DNA of 64,000 nt from Undibacterium hunanense (GTDB lineage: Bacteria > Pseudomonadota > Gammaproteobacteria > Burkholderiales > Burkholderiaceae_D). This document shows positions 59,143-64,000 of the stretch, piece by piece. The notes under the pieces are model-generated. The model searched no databases. It was given only the letters and a program-made list of their open reading frames with translations, and was not told the origin of the DNA. Where the stretch lies: positions 266,659 through 330,658 of the forward strand of contig NZ_JACOGF010000002.1 of the NCBI RefSeq assembly GCF_014284335.1. The letters run 5' to 3'. Numbering within the stretch: the stretch's first letter is position 1; every line of letters begins with the position of its first letter. The position numbers and the translations under genes are program-made.

Positions 59143-61335
59143 TTACATTTTCATTTCCAAACGCAATCCGATACGTCTGTAGGCAGCACTTTGCGTTGTC
59201 TGTTGCAAGAGCCCACCAGTGTTCAGATATTCATCGATACGTTTGCGGTCCGTGGGGAACAAATTTTCCAGATTTAGCGACAAACGAAGATCGGAATTGA
59301 CCTTCCAGCTAGCACTGCTATTGACGGTAAACATACGTGATTGATATGTGCGTTGGGTAAGGTTATTCCGTACCCAGTCACCAGGAAGCCAGTTTGCGTC
59401 GAGATTCAACCTAAGTGGCCAGTCACTGGCGGTATAGCTGGCGCTCAGTTTGGCTAGCCAGGGTGTTTGACCAGCCAATCGATTATCCGGCCCAGGTATG
59501 TTACTTAATTCTGAATGTGCAAATCCCACATTGCCACTTACGTCAAGTTTGGGGGCATCCTTCCAAAAATCGCGTACGGTCAGGCGCGCAGTCAGGTTTA
59601 TCCCTTGTATTTTTGCCTCGCCTAAGTTGGCCGGACGTATAACGTAGCGTGGCACACTCGCCCAAGCCAGGTTTTCAAGCGACATTTCACTACCAATTTT
59701 ATGACTAATATTGCGCATGTAATAATCGACGGCTAGCTCACTGTTTTCACTTATGCCGTGCGTATAGGATAAATTTAATCCCAATGCACTTTCTGGTTGC
59801 AGGTTTGGATTGCCAGCACTATCAGCAGTGTCTGGGGTATTTGCAGTGCAGAGCGTATTGGCATCGCACGCAGCCAAAGAATTGATGCGCGGATGTAGCA
59901 GCAATTGATTGGTCGTGGGAGCTTGAAATGTCCGTGCAAGTGAAGCGCGCAATTGACGCTTGCTGTCGCCTGCAATTTTTTTCACTACATGTATGGAGGG
60001 AGCCCACATACGAAAGTTTGCTGTATTGTGAGTCGGACCTTCATCCAAGCGAATATCTTGCTGCTCTGTCGAAATACCAAAATTAAATGCCAGACTTTTA
60101 TTCATGCGCCAGTCGTCTTGCATGAACAGGCGATAGCTGTATTTGTTTGTTGCGTTTGCATACCCCAACGCAGAAAGTGTAGTGTCTCTGCTGCCATTGA
60201 TGAAATCTTCGTACGTGGTATCACCGGTGTTGTGTGTAATACTGGTACCAGCCTCGAAATCGTGACCTCCCTGGAATTCGGTTTTGTAGTTCAGATTCAG
60301 GAACTGATTGCTATTTTCCGCTCGCCTACCCTTGTTGCGAAGATTACTGAAAATTTGTGGTCCATTTTCAGACAACTGCAAGTTTGTATTCGAACTTGAG
60401 GTTGTAATATGATTCATGCTGAGTTTTAATTCGATACGACTGTCGCTTTCAGTCAGCCAACTCCATTGCAGAGGAAAAGAGTAACTCGACATCGTATCTT
60501 TGCCGTTTTCTTGTGCTGTAAATTTGCGCCCGTCAACCCATAGACGTTGTTCGTTTCCACGCTGTGCAACCGTTACCTGACCAAGGTCAGGGGAAAATTT
60601 AAGATTTTGACCTGAACCGAGTTTCCACGCGAATTCTCCGGCTCCAAGAACATATTCGGTGGTTGACGCGGAGGTACGTATTCCCTGCAACATCGCTTGT
60701 AGTGGTAACCCAGACATTGCCTGGGTAGTTTGATAGCTGTCATAACCCGGTTTGTCAGTACGATTTGCCGATAGTGACAAATTAAAACTCAATGGCGCAT
60801 TGCCAGATGCTTGATTATTTAACCAGGACAAATTCGCTCCATACTGTCCAGCTATGCTGGAAACGCCAGCATTGAGCTGAGAAAAGCGCGTTGGATCTAT
60901 TTTGCGCCGGATAATATTGATCGTTCCTGCAATACCAAAAGGTCCCGTTGCTGCCGTAGCAGATTTAATGATTTCAATTCTTTCGACGTGAACAAGATCT
61001 AGTTCAAAAGGATCTTTTCCCGAAGGTGGCATCCCATCGACAAGTACTTGTGTATAGCCGGGTAAGCTCATTAATCCTATACGGCCATCCTTGCCTATTG
61101 TAATTGCAGGTTCACGACGCAAAATTTCATCCACATTTTGCAAGCCACTTTCAGCAATGGTTTTTTTGCTGATAATGAGCTTGCCAGCAACAAATTCACG
61201 ATTTTTTTCAATATCTGTTTGCCCACCGTTGATAATCACCTGCTGAGTAGATGTAGGAGGTTTTTGAGTTTCTTGTGCGTAAGTCAGAGAATTTACTAAC
61301 AATAGAAAGCTGAAGCACTTTAATTTACGTTGCAT
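59143..61335 (-). CDS. TonB-dependent receptor, peptide-linked locus
   Basis: The 730-residue receptor (from ATG 61335) has a signal peptide (FSFLLLVNSLTYAQ), a plug domain (GLQNVDEILRREPAITIGKD, GYTQVLVDGMPPSG, VERIEIIKSATAATGPFGIA, GTINIIRRK) and a barrel ending YRRIGLRLEMKM. No STN domain is present. The family transports siderophores, sugars, peptides or metals; this plug type does not identify one. Upstream is a 55-aa secreted Cys-rich peptide gene, downstream a 99-aa secreted Cys protein gene, all on the minus strand. No strong ribosome site is seen before the ATG. Confidence 0.92.
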   Translation of the reverse strand: MQRKLKCFSFLLLVNSLTYAQETQKPPTSTQQVIINGGQTDIEKNREFVAGKLIISKKTIAESGLQNVDEILRREPAITIGKDGRIGLMSLPGYTQVLVDGMPPSGKDPFELDLVHVERIEIIKSATAATGPFGIAGTINIIRRKIDPTRFSQLNAGVSSIAGQYGANLSWLNNQASGNAPLSFNLSLSANRTDKPGYDSYQTTQAMSGLPLQAMLQGIRTSASTTEYVLGAGEFAWKLGSGQNLKFSPDLGQVTVAQRGNEQRLWVDGRKFTAQENGKDTMSSYSFPLQWSWLTESDSRIELKLSMNHITTSSSNTNLQLSENGPQIFSNLRNKGRRAENSNQFLNLNYKTEFQGGHDFEAGTSITHNTGDTTYEDFINGSRDTTLSALGYANATNKYSYRLFMQDDWRMNKSLAFNFGISTEQQDIRLDEGPTHNTANFRMWAPSIHVVKKIAGDSKRQLRASLARTFQAPTTNQLLLHPRINSLAACDANTLCTANTPDTADSAGNPNLQPESALGLNLSYTHGISENSELAVDYYMRNISHKIGSEMSLENLAWASVPRYVIRPANLGEAKIQGINLTARLTVRDFWKDAPKLDVSGNVGFAHSELSNIPGPDNRLAGQTPWLAKLSASYTASDWPLRLNLDANWLPGDWVRNNLTQRTYQSRMFTVNSSASWKVNSDLRLSLNLENLFPTDRKRIDEYLNTGGLLQQTTQSAAYRRIGLRLEMKM

Positions 61336-61639
61336 GAGATCATTGCAAAAAATAAGCAGATTAGGTATTTGCAATTCAGGTGACGCTTAGAAAATGTCAT
61401 CAAAAGAATATGCATTTGTTTGTGTGTTGCTCCACAACAATGATTTATGTAATGCAATATTTCTTACAGAAAAGTGAGGATATTCCTTAAATGCATGCGC
61501 AATTTAAAAATGGTTTCAATGCAGCCAAACTTGGCGAGTGGGAGGATTTTTTATTTGCTCTAGCTCTCAAGAGCTACAAGTACATTTTTTCACCAGCACG
61601 AAGTCGCTCAACACATTTCACATATTTTTTTGTAAGAAA
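61336..61639. other. Intergenic region upstream of the TonB receptor
   Basis: No convincing gene is present. A short inverted repeat TGTTG-CTCCA-CAACA lies near 61424-61438, about 90-100 bp upstream of the receptor ATG, and could be a regulator site. No clear Fur box is seen. Confidence 0.45.
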
Positions 61640-61660
61640 CCGCAGGTTTAGGGCCTGCGG
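61640..61660 (-). terminator. Terminator of the 55-aa peptide gene
   Basis: CCGCAGG and CCTGCGG form a 7-bp stem, followed on the minus strand by TTTCTTAC. It is about 10 bp after the peptide stop codon. The T-run is short, so some read-through into the receptor gene is possible. Confidence 0.65.
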
Positions 61661-61670
61661 TCCATTATGC

Positions 61671-61838
61671 CTAAGGTACGCAAATAATAATGCAACCTTT
61701 TAATGTGTAGGGTCCCCCTGCCATACAATCGACGATACATTGCATTGTTGGAGACAATTCAGGTTCATCCGTTGCAGCTGCATACCCTGAAGACAAACAT
61801 GCTAAAAATACAAAAACTAACCCTAAACGACGTTTCAT
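61671..61838 (-). CDS. Small secreted peptide with CX3C-X10-CX3C motif
   Basis: The 55-residue product has a signal peptide (GLVFVFLACLSSGYAAA) and a mature part of about 33 residues containing C34-IVD-C38 and C49-III-C53 with ten residues between. CX3C-X10-15-CX3C is the spacing of alpha-hairpinin peptides (helix-loop-helix clipped by two disulfides). ATG 61838 is supported by AAGG at good spacing and by the signal peptide. It precedes the TonB receptor gene on the same strand. No bacterial family is recognised; toxin, siderophore-like carrier or signalling peptide are all open. Confidence 0.72.
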   Translation of the reverse strand: MKRRLGLVFVFLACLSSGYAAATDEPELSPTMQCIVDCMAGGPYTLKGCIIICVP

Positions 61839-62232
61839 TGTATTACCTTTCTTATTAATATGGGTGCAACATTGCATCCATATCAATAATATACTAAATG
61901 CAATTTTTTATGCTTAATAAAAAGTTATTTTTTGAATTTTATCAAATAACTATCTTAGACATAAATCTGGGGATCTAATTCGGATATAACTACTCGTCTG
62001 GGTAGCTTGTGTGTTGTCAGATACTTCTACTGTTATATGTGTCCATATTGGATTCAATATTTGTTGGGCAACAAGTAAATAGAATATCGCAGCCCATTTT
62101 CCAAAGTACATGTGTCTAATACTCCGATCTGGACCTAAAACCCCCTTCTGTTCCAGTCTTTCAAATCCACCCTCGGTGCTACCATTTTTGCTCAGGTGCA
62201 AAATTCATGTCCCCGCGCCGAAGGAGTCTCGC
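61839..62232. other. AT-rich intergenic region
   Basis: This region lies between the divergent peptide gene and the zinc-ribbon gene. A minus-strand frame at 61950-62201 could encode a short protein with one hydrophobic stretch but begins with TTG and lacks a ribosome site, so I do not call it. Promoters for both neighbours must lie here. Confidence 0.5.
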
Positions 62233-64000
62233 ATGTTCAGCCTGTTTGGTACTTCCAAGCTCAAATGTCCCCGCTGTGACCACAACAACATACAAAATGC
62301 TGTGTATTGCACGCATTGTGGATTGATGTTGAGCAGCCCCAGGCATGATGCCGTGCTGCGCCACAGCCGCTGGTTACCTACTGAGAATGAAGTCGCCCTG
62401 TTTTTCGGCGTGCGCCCACTGAGTAGCATCACCAGACAAAATCTGCATATCCCTGTCAGTGCGCGTGCCTATGTGCTGCAAGACAGTCAGATTATTGAAT
62501 TGCATGCCGGTGACTATGTAGAACAGGATGTGTCCGGCCAACTGGCTGGTTTGCAGACAGAGCAGGCGGCAGAAATTTTGCTGACCCGCCTCAACCCCTT
62601 TGCCTTGCTATTCAGTTTCGATGATTTGCATACGGCAGAATTTCTGGCGATTGCTGCCAAGTTTGTCGTCAGCGTCAAGATTGCCGACGTGCCTGCATTT
62701 GCCAAACACTTCATGCATGCACCGGGCATCATCACCTGCCAGCAGTTGCAACAACTGCTGGAACCCATGGTGCGTCAGATTGCGGTGGAATTTTTGGGCG
62801 CGCAATCACTGCGTGAACTGCAAGACAATGTCCATCTGCGTCAACAGCTTGATGAACGTCTGCTGTCCACATTGAATCAATCTGTAGCGCAATACGGTTT
62901 TATCGCCACGCAAGCTGTTACCCGCGAGGTACGTCACGACAAACTGACAGATGACAGGGAAAAACTCAGCGAGAAAATCGGCACTCTGCATCTGGTCGTC
63001 GATGGTCAGCGCGCACAACTGGAACACAGCAAACGCCTGGATGCCATCTATACCAATAGCGAATGGCAAAAAATCGCCAAGCAGGAAGAACAAATCCGCC
63101 TGCGTTACCGGCGTGAAGAAATGCGCCAGCAATTTGGTAAAGACCTGGGCTGGCTGTATATGCAGGGTCAGTTGGAAAACGCCAAAAAACGCCTGGGCCG
63201 TGCCAAACTGCGGCAGGATGAAAACGAACGCCTGCAAACCATACGTGCCCGCGAGCTGGAATTGTATGGCCGAGTGATTGAAGCGACTACCCGCAAGCAC
63301 GCGCTGGAACGCGGTGCGGCAGAAACCATCAAAGAGCTGGAACATAGTCTCAAACAAAAATCAGAACAGCGTCAGAATGAAGCCGACCAGTGGCTGCATA
63401 TACGCACCCTGGCGCGCATCAAGATGCGTTCAGAATCAGAAATCACCCAGTTGCAAAGCAAAGAAGCTGCACAACTGATGCATCAGAAAATCCAGCATCA
63501 ATTGCAAAAATTCCAGCTTGAACATGAAGTCGCACAAGCCAGCCTGATCGCCGATCAGGAGCAGCAAAAAGTCCAGACAGAATTATTACGTCACAAGCAA
63601 AACCAGTTGACCCGCCGTGAACAGGAACTGGAAGACGAAGAGCAAAAAAGCCGTCTCATCCTCATCAGCATAGAAGCCGAAGCCAGGGCGCGTGAATTCC
63701 AGCGCCTGCAAGCCTGGGAAGAAGAACTGCAGCAGCAACGCAAGCGTGCCCTGTTGCGTGAAGACAGCATCAGTGACGCCGATACCAAACTGCAACTGAG
63801 CCAGTTGCAAGAAAAGGTCAACAGCATCACACGCAACGACAGCCAGGCCGATGCCATGGCCCAGCATGAAAAATTGCTCAATACCCTGAAGGCACAGGCC
63901 CAGTTTGAACAACAATCGCAACAACAACGCCATCAGACCACGCTGGCAGATATAGATGCAGAAACCCTGCGGCAGCAACTTAAACACCAGGACGACGAAC
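62233..64000 (+). CDS. Zinc-ribbon, coiled-coil protein (partial, runs off the end)
   Basis: An open frame of 589 codons starts at ATG 62233 behind a perfect AAGGAG and reaches the window end without a stop. The N-terminus is a zinc ribbon (LKCPRCDHNN, then VYCTHCGLML). A globular region of about 150 residues follows (VPTENEVALFFGVRPL-like, ARAYVLQDSQIIELHAGDYV, FAKHFMHAPGIITCQQL), reminiscent of SPFH-type membrane-scaffold proteins. From about residue 235 to the end there is a long charged coiled coil rich in Gln, Glu, Arg and Lys. It may be a large structural or stress-scaffold protein. The SPFH resemblance is tentative. Confidence 0.85.
   Translation, partial: MFSLFGTSKLKCPRCDHNNIQNAVYCTHCGLMLSSPRHDAVLRHSRWLPTENEVALFFGVRPLSSITRQNLHIPVSARAYVLQDSQIIELHAGDYVEQDVSGQLAGLQTEQAAEILLTRLNPFALLFSFDDLHTAEFLAIAAKFVVSVKIADVPAFAKHFMHAPGIITCQQLQQLLEPMVRQIAVEFLGAQSLRELQDNVHLRQQLDERLLSTLNQSVAQYGFIATQAVTREVRHDKLTDDREKLSEKIGTLHLVVDGQRAQLEHSKRLDAIYTNSEWQKIAKQEEQIRLRYRREEMRQQFGKDLGWLYMQGQLENAKKRLGRAKLRQDENERLQTIRARELELYGRVIEATTRKHALERGAAETIKELEHSLKQKSEQRQNEADQWLHIRTLARIKMRSESEITQLQSKEAAQLMHQKIQHQLQKFQLEHEVAQASLIADQEQQKVQTELLRHKQNQLTRREQELEDEEQKSRLILISIEAEARAREFQRLQAWEEELQQQRKRALLREDSISDADTKLQLSQLQEKVNSITRNDSQADAMAQHEKLLNTLKAQAQFEQQSQQQRHQTTLADIDAETLRQQLKHQDDE

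Noticed and set aside
61491-61703. 70-aa plus-strand frame
   Set aside because: It crosses the terminator and the end of the 55-aa peptide gene on the other strand and lacks support.
61950-62201. 83-aa minus-strand frame with one hydrophobic stretch
   Set aside because: TTG start, no ribosome site and no recognisable family; left as intergenic.

Overview
The window looks like a chromosome segment of a Gram-negative betaproteobacterium, most likely Burkholderiales and probably Oxalobacteraceae. This is inferred from the gene content (RND efflux pair, two TonB-dependent receptors, HiPIP, YceH, GltR/GtrS-like sugar signalling) and moderate GC; no rRNA or taxonomic marker is present.

Layout. 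0-10 kb: an 11-bp tandem repeat, small housekeeping-type genes (GNAT, low-molecular-weight phosphatase, M23 peptidase), an RND efflux operon, an LLM-class flavin oxidoreductase and an RlaP-type nucleotidyltransferase. 10-20 kb is the most unusual part: an RNA ligase (Rnl5/DraRnl type) and a pol-beta-like nucleotidyltransferase form an operon directly downstream of a co-directional tRNA array. Fourteen intact tRNA genes lie at 18.15-19.63 kb and one at 15.4 kb. A sixteenth, tRNA-Arg(UCU), is split by a 161-bp TA-targeted miniature element. Between array segments sits a ~2.3-kb island with an integrase remnant and three unknown genes, one carrying a HEPN-like R-x4-H motif. 20-29 kb: HTH regulator, HiPIP, ECF sigma/anti-sigma pair, a giant alpha-2-macroglobulin lipoprotein and its neighbour, and YceH. 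29-33 kb: a zinc-ribbon/L7-L12-like protein, a zinc-ribbon membrane protein and an SPFH-GYF protein. 33-36 kb: a hypothetical gene, a hipBA toxin-antitoxin pair and a TPR protein. 36-48 kb: a sugar locus (MFS transporter, TonB receptor, two sugar-binding proteins, a two-component system) and an osmoprotectant ABC permease/binding fusion. 48-57 kb: dienelactone hydrolase, AraC regulator, two NAD-binding reductases, START protein, an OYE/NemR-like pair sharing one operator, and aspartokinase. 57-64 kb: an FHA protein, a TonB receptor flanked by two small secreted twin-CX3C proteins, and a zinc-ribbon/coiled-coil protein that runs off the end.

Two families of short interspersed elements are recognisable. 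Family A (TA-flanked, termini GTGGACTGTAA) is at 11.6 and 15.6 kb in inverted orientation. Family B (termini related to AGGACTTACG) is at 7.9, 21.2 and 37.8 kb; its two long copies hold hairpins with compensatory base changes.

The strongest candidate for an undescribed system is the tRNA array plus RNA-ligase/nucleotidyltransferase cassette. The second is the TonB receptor with flanking twin-CX3C secreted peptides.
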